From: Arabidopsis thaliana
Taxonomy: Eukaryota > Streptophyta > Magnoliopsida > Brassicales > Brassicaceae
NCBI RefSeq assembly: GCF_000001735.4
Contig: NC_003075.7
Location: 10,417,001 to 10,481,000, forward strand
Reading direction: 5' to 3'
DNA length: 64,000 bases
Shown here: positions 49,001 through 60,771 of the stretch, in pieces
Layout: each line of letters begins with the position of its first letter
How positions within the stretch are numbered: position 1 is the first letter of the stretch
Notes under the pieces: model-generated
Databases searched by the model: none
What the model saw: the letters and a program-made list of their open reading frames with translations, nothing else
Told to the model about the DNA's origin: nothing
Program-made: the position numbers and the translations under genes

Positions 49001-49617
49001 TTTCAATATCATATTATTACATCAACATTTATTTATTTTCTTTATCTTTCAAAATGTTGCCATAGAGGTGCATTTACAATTGATGTATTAGAGCATGGAA
49101 AATTGAGATGGAAGATTGTTATACCAACAAAAGAAGTCATGAATGTGATTCTACTTCTCCCGTAGTTACCAATGGTCATCTAAAATTTGTCATGAGCTAT
49201 CAAGGCACTAATATTAGCTTAATAATAAATTCAAATTATGTTCTTAATCCTACTATTCACTAAAATAGTTAACTTGTCACATGATTCTAGTTAGAGGAGC
49301 AGAAACAATTGAAGGATTTCAGTGTTTGCACGGTGAAGTTTTTGGTTGATAAGAGTTCATAATCAAACACTTATGTTTCACTCTTCCCAACTGACAAGAA
49401 CACACATTGAGAGAAAAAGGCATTCTTCACTAAAAACTTTTAAAAAAAGATATCACAAAACGAGTTTGATATTTTCAAGAAACCAAACAAGAGAACCTAA
49501 TATGCTTAAATAACCTTAAAAGACTTCAGAAAAGTTTGGCATTAGTTAATTCTACCAAAACAAAAGTCTACAAAAAAAAAGAGTGAGAGCATCATCAGAT
49601 GATGATGATTATGACTC
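46035..49617. other. ERD3 leader and promoter, long AT-rich spacer, RPA1E 3' flank
   Basis: 46035-47210 holds the ERD3 leader: an intron of about 0.9 kb and a first exon near 46983-47170. From 47210 to 49550 the sequence is AT-rich with many homopolymers and no credible coding frame or RNA gene. Confidence 0.5.
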
Positions 49618-52092
49618 TCAGTAGCTTCCAACATGTTGTCTCGGTAGTCCTCCTCCATAACTCCCCGTCGTGCCTCTGTAAGAGCCACCCATGTACTGCC
49701 CTTGCTCTTGCGGCTTAGTAGCGCCTGGACACTTTGCAGAAACATGACCACTGTTTCCACAGACATTGCAGCTAGTAGTAGCACCACCACCACTATAGTG
49801 ATTCCCAGATTGACCCGATTGATGCGCATGTAAACCGAAATCCCTTCTTTGGACCGATGAGGGATCTCTGGTTCCTGAGCTTCCTATACCAGTATTAACC
49901 ACATCAGCATTGTAATCGGATCCTTCTGGGTTAATGGGAAGAGAATTTGCATCTCTGGTCCTGAGTTTATCCATAGCACCTAACATAGTCCTGGTATCTG
50001 CTGAATAGTTTAGCTTGTCCACTTTCACAACTGTTGCTTTCACACGCTGTTCGTCGCTGAATGTTTCTTCTTTTACCTTCAGCTTGAAGTTGTACTTGGT
50101 AAAAGCAACCTTACGGATGATATCTTCGAATTTTTCCTCATCCTTGTGTTCATTCTTCACATAATACAAATCTTTAGCAGATATGCCCATTATCTCTTCA
50201 CCAGCCTCCTGGAATGCTGTGACGCAAGTAAGATCTGTATGGTCCTGTATCTGAAGCTGCAGTATATACCTGTAGTCACATTCATCAACGCTTTTATCAC
50301 ACTTTTCGCACCGCCATGTCCCATCTCCATTGTCTGTTACCTTTTTGCTGCATGGACGATCACCGTTCATGATAGGACAAGCTGTGTAGCAGAAGTTATC
50401 AAACTTCAAGTATAAAATTGTGGCACTGACTGTGATCCAGTCTGGTTTTTCGGAGGTTCCTAGTTTCTCATCTTTAATTTGAGATATTGTCTTACGAACA
50501 TCTACTTTGCCACTGCCGGAAAACTCCCGAGATAAGGAGATACAAGGGACACTCTTTCCTTCTCTCTCAAACCAGTTCTTCAGTTTCTCAGCTTCAACAA
50601 AATCTGGGTCAATGAACAGCTGACTTGATCCAATGGTGCTCACTGTCTTTCCATTAAATTCACTAATCCTGCCCGCCTTAACAGCAAGAACCGGAAACAC
50701 ACCAGAATCACAAAGACTTTGCAGCCTTTGTCCTTCTGCATTGCAGAAGTCACCCCACATAGTTACCTCAACACTTCGGCCTGACATATCCTTCAACTGA
50801 AGTGATCTTTTCGGTGTTGCAGTTCCGTTTTTCCTCGTTATTGTTACAGTAGGACTGATAGATGACACAATACCAATTACATCAACGATGCAGTTATTCT
50901 CCATGCTCTCAATATCCCCAATGGTACGGAAATGGAACTGATGGCGCGGAATTGCAGCATCCTCTTCATAGCATTGTTTTATAGTTGATGCATTATCCAG
51001 CATGATCTCGTAATCATTTCGAAGATGATTAAAGTTCTTTTGTGCAGGCCGCAAACTTCCCCTCGAGATAAGATAAAGATTACCAACAACAATCTGGTCA
51101 TAGAATTGATCAGCCACAGCGTTAAAACAAGTAACACGTATTTCTCCGCCATCAGCATCAAGAAGATCAAAGTTGAACACTTTCCCTTCCCCACGGGGAT
51201 TACTGTATTGCTTAAGTGCTGCTTTATTCGTGACTCTGGCCTTGATGGTCCACCTACCTGAATATGGACTAAGAGCATTAACTGGAATTATCTTAGGAGG
51301 TGCTTCATTCCTAGCCACTGGTCCCCTGTTTGCATACATCGGTGGTGGTGGTTGAGGCTGATGAGGATAACTTGTTGGAGGATCACGAGCATAGTCCTGC
51401 CTAGTGACTCCATTACCTGAAGACGGATTGCTGTATGCCCGAGTGGAAGGTGTTGTTGATGCAGGAACACTAGAACCAGTACCACCAACCTGAGGTGAAA
51501 TAGCTGCATTACTTCTCCCTGGCTCGATATTGTTTACTTGACGGATACCACTACCTTGTTGCTCAGTTGTATTAAACTTAATACCAGAATCTGCTCCACG
51601 TTGATCATTATGCTTTCCTCCTGGAACAGGATGCCCGATAATATCAGAAATCTGTTTTAACACCTCCAGTTGCGGAACAATAACAATCCTGGCATCAAAA
51701 ACAAAACTTTATAAGATTATGTGAAATTTTGGTAATGTAGTCTCTAACATGAAGCAACTATCATTGGCTATATATCCAAACTTCAAAATCATGTTCACAA
51801 CCAATTACCTTCGACCCTTGATGACATCACCGACGAAACGAGTAAGTCTAACAATAGAACCGGGTTGAAGAGTCCCTTCTTTGACAAGATTGTTGAGATC
51901 AGTTCCTAGCATTCCTTGATGCAAGTATGTCCCATCAGATAACACCATCCTAAACCTCTCTCTTGTTGGATCTTGTTGAGCCATAATCTGCTTCAAATCC
52001 GTCACTTGCAACACCGGAATCATATCTGCTTCAGTCGTCACTTCTCCATTCATTATCTTCCCGATTGCTCCCGCCGTCAAACTTACCTCCAT
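49618..52092 (-). CDS. RPA1E: Replication protein A 70-kDa subunit E
   Basis: Large subunit of the single-stranded-DNA-binding RPA heterotrimer in the nucleus; the plant C/E group acts mainly in DNA repair. Exon 1 51809-52092 and exon 2 49618-51688 give 784 residues starting MEVSLTAGAI; a second ATG directly upstream (52095) would add one Met. Order of domains: N-terminal OB fold (about 1-110), a Ser/Pro-rich linker, DBD-A (WTIKARVTNKAALKQYSNPR), DBD-B (VDVIGIVSSISPTVTITRKN), and DBD-C with its zinc ribbon (Cys in TACPIMNGDRPCSKK and WRCEKCDKSVDECDY). A glycine-rich tail with a single CCHC zinc knuckle (CNVCGNSGHVSAKC) follows, a plant-specific addition seen in the C/E group. The divergent gene starts 735 bases away. 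Confidence 0.95.
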
Positions 52093-52095
52093 CAT

Positions 52096-52829
52096 TACAG
52101 ATTGACACTAAAACCCAAATTCAAAAGCGTTACAAACCTCAAGAAAATTTGGATAATCAGTAGAAGCAATTCGAGATTCGAGGAGGAAAAGGGTGAAATC
52201 TTTATAAATGAATTCAAAATTGAGGAGACGAAAAACGATTTGTTTGAATTGACAGAGACCAGAGGTTGAAGAAGATGAAGGATTTGAGATTAGCCCCTAG
52301 AGTGAAAGGTGGAAACTTTACGCTCCCTTTGAGAGGGAAACTAAAGAAGGAGGGTTTCAAGAATTTGGAAATCACAATCGAGCCACGATTTGGTGTTATT
52401 ACGGATCTACCCCTTCACAAAATTCCCTTACAAGCTTCGTTAAGATGTAGACTGGTAAGGCTCAAAGCACATATATAGGCCCATTTGAAGGCCCAAAATG
52501 GCAAGTAAACGAACATATTACGTGGAAGACGTGGCAAGTGTACTGCTGAGTCAGCAATCTCTCTCCATCACATTCACATTGATCAACCCTGTCCGAAAAA
52601 ATTATTTTATTATTATTTTTTGTTGTAATTGCATTTAACACACTCGCATCATAGTCAAAGACTCAACGCGGAAGGGAAAAAAAAAAAAGGCGCAATTGAA
52701 AGAAAAAAATTGATAATCGGTAAGATTTGATGTCCCGGCGTCCGTCGTTTTGATCACCGTGAGAAATGGATTCTTCGAATTGTTGTTCTGAGTAAAACTC
52801 ACTCACCGTCACCGGAGAAGAAAGTGTAA
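52096..52829. promoter_or_regulatory. Bidirectional promoter between RPA1E and the plus-strand membrane gene
   Basis: Contains two GGCCCA/TGGGCC-type site II elements (AGGCCCA near 52478 and 52491), ACGTGG cores at 52520-52535, and the 13-base near-palindrome TGCTGAGTCAGCA at 52544-52556. Site II elements are typical of replication and housekeeping genes, which fits RPA. No coding frame is convincing. Confidence 0.6.
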
Positions 52830-54275
52830 ATGGATTCCGAAGAAACGACGTCGTCGGTAACGACTACAAAGAAGCAAAAGAGGGTTTTCTCTTCGTTAGC
52901 TTTGCGATTCCGTACAGTGATAGTTTTCTCGATCATTAGCTTCGTCGTCTTGTCGTTTCTATTAGGAATCTTAGTGATTTTCATCGGTGAATTGTGGGTT
53001 TATTCTTCTTCATCTGCTTCTGCTTCTCTTCATTCTCGCTGCAAAATTGTTTCCAGCTGTAAGTTTAAAGCTTTGATTCTATTTACTTTATCATCAATTG
53101 ATTGCAGAAATTGATAGGTTTCTTGTGTTAAATGATCTCACTTCTAATGATTGAAATGGAAAGTCTTCACAATGATTTTGGGGGTTTTGATAAAGAAACT
53201 GATGTTGGTTTTTTACCGAATTGTGATGTAGCTGTTGATCTTAGGTCTTCTAAAGTGTGTGGCATTGGACTATTGAACGTCAAAGCACAACATGTGTTTT
53301 ACCCTTTTGAGAGAGATAAATTCAGATGTCGTTATGATTACTACTGGGCTTCTGTCTTCAAGGTTGTGAGCTATTTTACAGCAATTTTCTGTCTTTTGTT
53401 TTTCAAACTAGAGCAATTTACTAACTCCATTGTATATCGTATTCACAGGTAGAGTATAAAGATAACTTAATGGGTCAAACACGGTTAGCGTTTTCAGAAG
53501 CACCAAATGAAGCTCTTCCTCCTGAGTGCAGACCTAACTTTGGTGCTGCATTACTTACCAAAGATAACTTCAAGGTAAGTTTTTTGACTATATTGACTCT
53601 CGGACTTGATATCAGTTTGTTTACTGTTCTGAATCGCAATATGTTTTTGTTTGTCCAGGTTAATGAGACTTACGATTGCTGGTACACATTAGGGATTCCA
53701 AAGATAAAGCTTTATCGGGATAGCTTTTTCGGTTGCCAAGCAGATGATCTTTCTTTCACTGACATTGCTAAGCAATACTCTATTGTGTAAGTTCTTCTGT
53801 TTTCTCTCATTATTATACATTTTTCATTATAACTAAACACATACAAACTGTAATAGCACAATGATTGAGGTCGAAGTGATATACGAATGTTCTATCATCT
53901 GTTTAGTTTCTCAGTCTTGCCTTGTCCTGGCATTGTTTTTTTACAGAATTGATCCTCTTTCATTGGTTTTTTTTCAGAATCTCTAAACTTTTACAGTCAT
54001 GGCTTAATGGAGAATCAACACCAAAGTACTGGAAATATGATGTGATCGCTGGCATTGTCTCTGGCTTCGCAACTTCCATAATCACAGTCTTCATCATAAG
54101 GATCTTAAGACATGCAAAATCTTGGTTCCCTCAAGCTTGTTGTTCAGTTAAGAGACAGTTTTCTAAGGTGAATATATTGGTACAAGTGAAACGTGCATGT
54201 TTGCTTCTTGTTTACTTCTCGGTTCTCGGATGGATGGCTACACAATACTTAAAAATTCTTTTTCCAAATGCTTAG
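52830..54275 (+). CDS. Plant-conserved membrane protein of unknown function
   Basis: Probably At4g19140. Five exons: 52830-53058, 53232-53362, 53449-53574, 53659-53786, 53978-54275; 304 codons (303 residues). The exon 1 to 2 join uses acceptor GATGTAG at 53231 and yields KIVSSSVDLRSSKVCG; the apparent open frame from 53132 into exon 2 is intron. A basic N-terminus is followed by one long hydrophobic segment (VIVFSIISFVVLSFLLGILV), then a large soluble region with conserved Cys pairs (FRCRYDYYW, ETYDCWYTLG), and two more hydrophobic segments near the end (VIAGIVSGFATSIITVFIIR and ACLLLVYFSVLGWMATQYL). The topology suggests a lumenal or apoplastic loop between anchors. I recognise no characterised family. 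Confidence 0.85.
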
Positions 54276-54577
54276 GAAAAAACATTACTTGAGAGTCAGT
54301 GAGTATGTAATGATTCGTAGACAGTTGTGTGATGTAATCTTAAATCATTTACAGAAAAAGAAAGCAATACAGAGAAACAGCTTTAAAGTTTGAGGATTGA
54401 TTTGACAGCTAAAAACAATCTGTTTTACCAACCAATTCTAAAATGCAAAGTGATGGATTCTTCTACAGGCTTTTACGGATCTCGGAAACGAACAAAAGTT
54501 TTGGTGAACTACGACCTATCTCATATGATGGAGGATCTTACAACTCTTGTTAAGAAACTTCTGATGGAATAGAAGAG
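54276..54577. other. Convergent 3' spacer
   Basis: Short region between two converging genes; their 3' UTRs may overlap here. The open frame at 54390-54572 is not supported. Confidence 0.5.
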
Positions 54578-55677
54578 TTACTCTTCTTCTTGATCAGCTT
54601 CTGTGTCGTCAATGTCCTGAAGATGAGAAAGAGCAACTTTTGGCTTTTTCGGTTTCGAAGAAGCTTCTTCTTCCTCACCCTCGTTTCCATCCTCAGAGTC
54701 CTTTCTTTTCAGATCCTTGACATCTCCTTCATTGCTACAACTCTCTGGTTTCACTATTTCCGTCTTTTTCTCATTGTTCACCTTAGCTTTCCTTGCTTGC
54801 TCTTCACATTCTTCAAGGAAATTTTGCGTTTCTGCATTACCCGCAACATCAGCTGGACTCTTCCCAGCCTTAGTCGTAGCTCTGACGCTTGCTCCTTTCT
54901 TAACCAAGTACTTGACGATTTCAAAGTGAGAACCTTGAGCAGCGTAGTGAAGAGGAGTGAGTCCCTTGCGAGTGATAGACTTCACAGAACCACCGGCAGA
55001 TAATAAAGTTCTCACAACTTCCAAATGCCCCTTTTGAGAAGCAAAGTGAATCGCACCCATGTCATCTCCTGCTGCAGCACCAACATCAGCTTTGTTCTTG
55101 CATAAGTAGCTCACTACCTCGTTGTGCCCTGCCCATGCTGCTAAATGTAGTCTATTTCCCCAAGAGATCATGATGTTAAGGACAAAAAAATGAACAACAA
55201 AAGACTGCAATGAACACGTAAAGTAGATCAGATCTATCATTGCTCTAGCTGTAATCTACAAACCATCATTCTCCTAGCAACCAAATCAAGTGTGACGAAT
55301 CAAAATGTAAAACCTAGAAATAATGTTTAGCATTGAATAAAGTTGTATAAGCTGATACTAAGGTTTTAAGAACCCTAATTAAGGCCGTAGCAAATTACAT
55401 TCAGCAAACATCGGAAAATTTGTAGTCAAACAGAGAAAAGCGAGTCGAGAGAATTTAAATTTCATGATCAAGCAGAAACTAAAATCGAAGAAGATTGATT
55501 TTGCGAGAAGAAAGGATACGGAGTCCGAGAATGCTTATCCCTAGAATTAACAGCCAAAGGATTAGAGCTGATAATAGATTGAACTGCTGCTAAATCACCG
55601 GATCTTGCCGCGGAGTGAAGATCAGCCGATGCTCCTCCTCCTCCTCCTCCTCTTCCGCCGCCGCTTCTGCCTGCCAT
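54578..55677 (-). CDS. Ankyrin-repeat protein with charged C-terminal tail
   Basis: Probably At4g19150. Exons 55520-55677 and 54578-55151; 244 codons (243 residues). The N-terminus is a glycine-rich run (GRSGGGRGGGGGGASADLHS). About four ankyrin repeats follow: LHSAARSGDLAAVQSIISSN, LHLAAWAGHNEVVSYLCKN (after the exon join, PLHLAA), IHFASQKGHLEVVRTLLSAG, LHYAAQGSHFEIVKYLVKKG. The last 80 residues are Lys/Glu-rich with a possible nuclear signal (KPKKPKVALSHLQ) and an acidic end. The join at CC/A restores the canonical TPLHLAA, which fixes the splice sites. It is a small protein-protein interaction module without a catalytic domain; partner unknown. Confidence 0.93.
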
Positions 55678-58600
55678 TTTTGTTTCCTTCAGAGCTCCTT
55701 CGCCGTCTCTCTCTATTCAGCTGAATTCGTACCAGTGATTATGGCGGTTCGGGTGGTCTAAACGGGTCGGTTTTAATTGCAGAAATTTTGAGCTTAAGCC
55801 CAAACTAAGCCCAAATTAGGCGAATCATCTCATTCTCAGCGGACCGTTCCCGGTTATAAATTATAAAATTAATAACGTATGGTTAGCGAGTTCTTACGAG
55901 TTGAAAACGGTCAAAATGGTAAAAGCAAAAGTAAATGATAATGTTACTTAAAAAATGGTTACTTCATAGTTCATAAAATTATCCACCAAACACACAGTTT
56001 TTCAAATAAAAATGTGAAAAAATCATACAATTTATAGCTTACAAATTACTACATTTAGTTTCCCATAGTTTAGTTGGTCCTAGTATTTTTAATACATCAC
56101 CTTGTAAATATAAATATGCATAATGCATGTTGTTAGCATAAGAAAAAATTGTCTTTTAAAACCTCTATAGGCCAGTTATAAATAAGTCAAATATCACATT
56201 AGAATTGTCTTTTAGGATGTATTCATGCAATGGTGGCAAACGAAGAGAGTACACTCGTGTCTACTTTTCTTATATATATAGTTATAAATAAATTAATTAG
56301 TCATGGCTTTTTATTATCATTATTTAATACTTATAAATTCCAATTGGTTTCGGACGATGCATTTTGACTGATCTGTTCGAATACAACATCTGTCGGAGGT
56401 AAATATGACAATTTCATAAATGGATAATTAATTTTCTTATAAATGTTAAATTCATTGATAAAGAAACCAAATGTTTATGTGCAAAGGTAATACCGTAGAA
56501 AGACCACTCGTTTACGTATCGATAATACAGACAAGATCGAGAGCTAGTCGGATGTTGTATATTGCTATACTGTCTATCTTTTCGTTCTTTCCAATTGTAA
56601 TAGATTAATTATTACTTTTATTTTTCATAAAGTCGATCGATTAAATTAATTTGATGTACTTGTTGTTGCAAGTAACAACGTAACTCAAGTTGATTCATAG
56701 TACTTTTTATAAATTTACATCGACAATCTAACAAAACATATAATATCAGGAAACTGAAACTTCGTGAGTCATGCCTAATGTGAAATCAAAGATAATTTTG
56801 GTCAATCATTTAATAAGAGTGCATGATGACATATATTTTTTTATGTAGTAAACTAGTTATATTGTATAAAAACAAATTTATCCGAGGGTTTTATTTGTGA
56901 CCAAGACGGTGTGAACAAATATATTTTGAATGAATCGCAGAAAAAGTAATAAAAAAATAGAATGAAAATATGAGAAAAATAAAAATATGATAAATTATCA
57001 ATATATCCATGGAATGTGATGCAATTCATGGGACAAAAAGATTAGGTAAGCCGAAGGATAAAGGGATGAGATTGCCACCTTTGAATATATATATAAATAA
57101 GTCCAATCTTCATGGGAAGGTTCCTCAATCAATATTTATCGCTTTTTACACCATTCCAAGATTTCAGATCAGACTATATAAAAACAGAAAACATTTTGTC
57201 TTTCCAATATATACAATATTAAACAGCAAGCAACTTGCACATAATTGAAGTTATGCGTCCTGCGTAGCGTGGTGATATCATATGATTGATCCATACTAAA
57301 ATTATATATATTCGAAACATCTTGCTCGTTATAAATTCTATTGACGATAATATATTTTGTGTGTTATTTCGATATTATCATTTAAATCCCGGTTCATCAA
57401 ATAATTGTATTCAGTGAGCAAAACAACATATTATAGTTTTACATGTGATTTTGAAGGAAAAATCTTGGACTATTTTATCATATAATCAAATTATAAACCT
57501 CTAAAGAATTTCTAAACCAATAAAGTTTAATATCACAATCAGTTTGAACATAGTGTTTATTTTTACATTTCTGTTTTGACCCATAAATTATTTTTACAGT
57601 TATCATTTATGCAGGCCTGTTATTAATTATAATACTGCAAATCTCAAATTCACAACCAGCCAAATTCATCATAGTCATACATACGTGTTATCCTTCCAAT
57701 TATGGCCTTCTGTATATGAAAAAATAATATAAACTCCAATCAAAAGGTCAAGAACAAAACATATAAATTGACAAAACAAATCGATACATGGATAATGGGG
57801 TTATTGGATATATTGTAGCCAATTCTATACGGATAGGGAGCCCTACGTTTCCACAAATATATTGGGATGGATATTAAAGCATTTTAAAAACTTACTGAAA
57901 ATAAACATTGAATATTATATAGTCAATCAGCCATCGTCATGGGGTTAGAATAAAACAAGCACTCCTTTCAAGTTGATGCTTTGTTTTAATCAAACGTCAT
58001 GATCCCAATACTAATATTCCCATTTTAACGTCACTTAATAACGTAATTAAGTCAAGATAATTTACGATTGATTTTTTTAGCATAAGTTTAACCTAATCTT
58101 CAAATTATGTTGATAATCCCCGCTTAAGTTCTTCTTTATTTTAATCAAGTCTACTAAAACTAATAATGTATTATGACTCGATTGCCTTGATAAAAAGGTA
58201 AAACTGAAAAGCACAAGATTTTCTCTTCTCCCACCTAACTTTTGGATTTCTCTATTGTTTTTCCACAAGGAAGACCTAAATTTCTTAGTTTAATGGATGA
58301 TTAATTGTTTTGCCAAAAAAAATAATATCACAATGGCCAACCATGATAAAAATGACTGAAAAGAAAAAAAATCATTCTATGATAATTAGCTAAAAGCCAT
58401 TTGAGCACCAAAATATAATCTACAGCATGTATTTGTAAATAATTAGTACGATTATATGGATTTGATTAAGTAAGAGAAAACATTTATTCAAAACGTAACA
58501 TAATTATTTATTAATGGATCATATGTGTGTTATTCACGTGGTTGTATAGTAACGTTATTGCGTGAAATTCATTTTATATGCATACTTGTTGGAATTCAAT

Positions 58601-60290
58601 ACGTACTGCATAAGTGCATAGATATGCCAATATTCAAGTGCCAATGATGATTGTGCCGTGTTCCTACCAATCGTTGTGGATGAGCATATATACCATCCAC
58701 TTACGAGTAAATTAAAAAGAGGCAAAAAAACTATTATTGGTTTATCTTAAATCGTTTCATGTAATTTTCATAAGATTCGTCTATCAGAATCGAATCTTAT
58801 TAAAGGAAACCACTTAAGAAATATTAAAATTGAGTAGACAAACTAAAATATATAGCACTCGTAAAATATAATTAAGACAAGGAGCAACATTATCCAGTTT
58901 TCTTTATACATGGGATCTGCGGGAATATATGCTTATGTTCTGGAAAAATAATGGAGTAATTGAGTTTTATAAAATTGCGTGAACCTCCAAAATCAATGTA
59001 TCAAATTCAGATCCACATAAAAGTTATCAACATAATCAAAATTATCTTTCAATTATATTAGTGCTTCCAAATTCCTAGTAGTCTAAATATCTTGTTCTTT
59101 GACAAAAAAAAAATATATCTTGTAGGTTCGGCTTTGAGGAATCTAAGAAAATTACCGGACCCAACTTAAGATATATTAGTATTTAGTGACGTGTAAAACT
59201 AATACCATAAAAATAAAATCAATTATGGTGATTTAGTAGAATATAAATAAAATAATGTTAAGTAGAATTTAATGATGATTTATGATATGGCCAAATGAAT
59301 TAACTTATAAAATAGTTAAAAAGTTGTTTTGTTTAATAATTGAAGAAAAATTAAGAAATTATTTAATAGATTGGTAAACTAATTTATCTAAATATAATTT
59401 TCAAAAATAATATAAATGATATAAAACTTTGGCTACCAAAATTGAACTAGTCCTCTTTGGGTTGGTTTGACTGTTTGAGAAAATTGCTTCTTACAGTTTA
59501 GCTTTGTTGTCTATGCTTGGCCTTGGCTGATCGACAAAGTGATTCGCATAATCGCATCTTTTGGATGCAAAGACAAATAAAGATATACTCCAAAAGATGC
59601 GACTATAACATTCTTTTCAATATTAACGCTACTTTATCATCAACATAAATTACTTAATCAACAAAACATGAAAATAAGGAACAAAGCTCGAAACGCAACA
59701 TGCACTACGGAAAAAGAGGAATTAAAATGAACATGTCTACAATTTGTCAGTGAAGTTTTGGATGTTTCTACTATGATATGGCTTGTTTCATGCCTACCAT
59801 ATGATAAGTGTTCTCGTGATTCTCGCTTTATTTTTGCATTTTTTTCATTTGTTTGTAAATCACTTATTATTGTTGTTTTTCATTTTTTTTTTCTGCGTTT
59901 GGCGTTTTACTGGAACTTTAAGTTACAGAAAACATGAATAGGGAAATTTGTTAATATGTAACTAAGGTTAGATATTTTGTAAGTGACGTAATAAGTAAAC
60001 AGATTATTCCATATCATTTGTATTATAAAAATATGAAAATTGTGGTATAACAAGTAATTTTTTAAAGTTTTTTTTTCAGTTGTTTTATGTTGCTTTCCAA
60101 AAATATATTAACACAAAAAGGAGGCAAAAATAATCTTTAAGGAAAAAAAAAACTTTTTTTAGGAAATTTTTGAAGAATTAATAAAAATAAAAGACCATTT
60201 TTCATATTTTCACTTAATTAAATTGGCTTAACTCTGCAACAAGTGTCGTCATCAGTCCTTTTAAAACACCTTGTATCTTCCTTTTACCAA
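55678..60290. other. Large gene-free AT-rich spacer
   Basis: About 4.6 kb. Near 55790-55810 are two AAGCCCAAA site II-like elements belonging to the ankyrin gene promoter. Beyond that I see only AT-rich sequence, accidental short frames, and an inverted repeat at 59552-59602. No tRNA, rRNA or transposon coding sequence is recognised. Confidence 0.6.
59552..59602. repeat. 14-bp perfect inverted repeat (hairpin)
   Basis: TCGCATCTTTTGGA at 59552-59565 is the exact reverse complement of TCCAAAAGATGCGA at 59589-59602, with a 23-base loop. It is isolated in an AT-rich spacer and not followed by a T-run typical of a terminator. Confidence 0.95.
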
Positions 60291-60394
60291 ATCCGCCATT
60301 GAAGAATAAGAGAGAGAGAAGAGAACTACTCAGATATAAAAACCCTAGATTTCTTCTCTTAAAACCCACATCGAATCTCAACTCAGAACCAACA

Positions 60395-60457
60395 ATGCTC
60401 CAACCTTTCTCTTCCTCCTCTGTTTTCTCGAGAATCCTCTGGACTTTCTTGGTTTAA
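60395..60457 (+). promoter_or_regulatory. 20-codon uORF in the leader of the transglutaminase-like gene
   Basis: ATG at 60395 opens MLQPFSSSSVFSRILWTFLV and stops at 60455-60457. It precedes the main ATG by about 380 bases within apparent leader sequence. Confidence 0.5.
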
Positions 60458-60520
60458 GAAGATTCGTTGTTGAATCAGAGAGAAAGAAAGCATCCATTTT
60501 TCTATCATTGCTTGCTTGCT

Positions 60521-60694
60521 ATGGAATTGGGTAAATCTCGATTCTACTTATGTTGCAATTGCTTTTCTCCTGTTAGATTTTCCGATTATTCTTTAGCTGG
60601 AAGTGATTATCCAGACGCCATCTCCATCACTTTCAATTGTATTCCTATACCTTCTTCTGAAGATTCTTCGTATTTCTCGATTCGATGTTTATAA
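60521..60694 (+). promoter_or_regulatory. 57-codon uORF in the leader of the transglutaminase-like gene
   Basis: ATG at 60521 opens a Cys- and Ser-rich peptide (MELGKSRFYLCCNCFSPVRF...) that ends at 60694, 77 bases before the main ATG. It would be read first by scanning ribosomes unless the leader is spliced. Confidence 0.45.
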
Positions 60695-60771
60695 ACTTCA
60701 AATTCTCTTCCAAATCTTGAAACGAATTTCTCCCAAAAATCTCTGTTTCTTCACAAAAAAACAAAAAAACA

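Noticed and set aside
53132..53231. Coding extension upstream of exon 2 of the plus-strand membrane gene
   Set aside because: Exon 1 ends in phase 1 and only the acceptor at 53231 restores the frame; earlier acceptors give stops.
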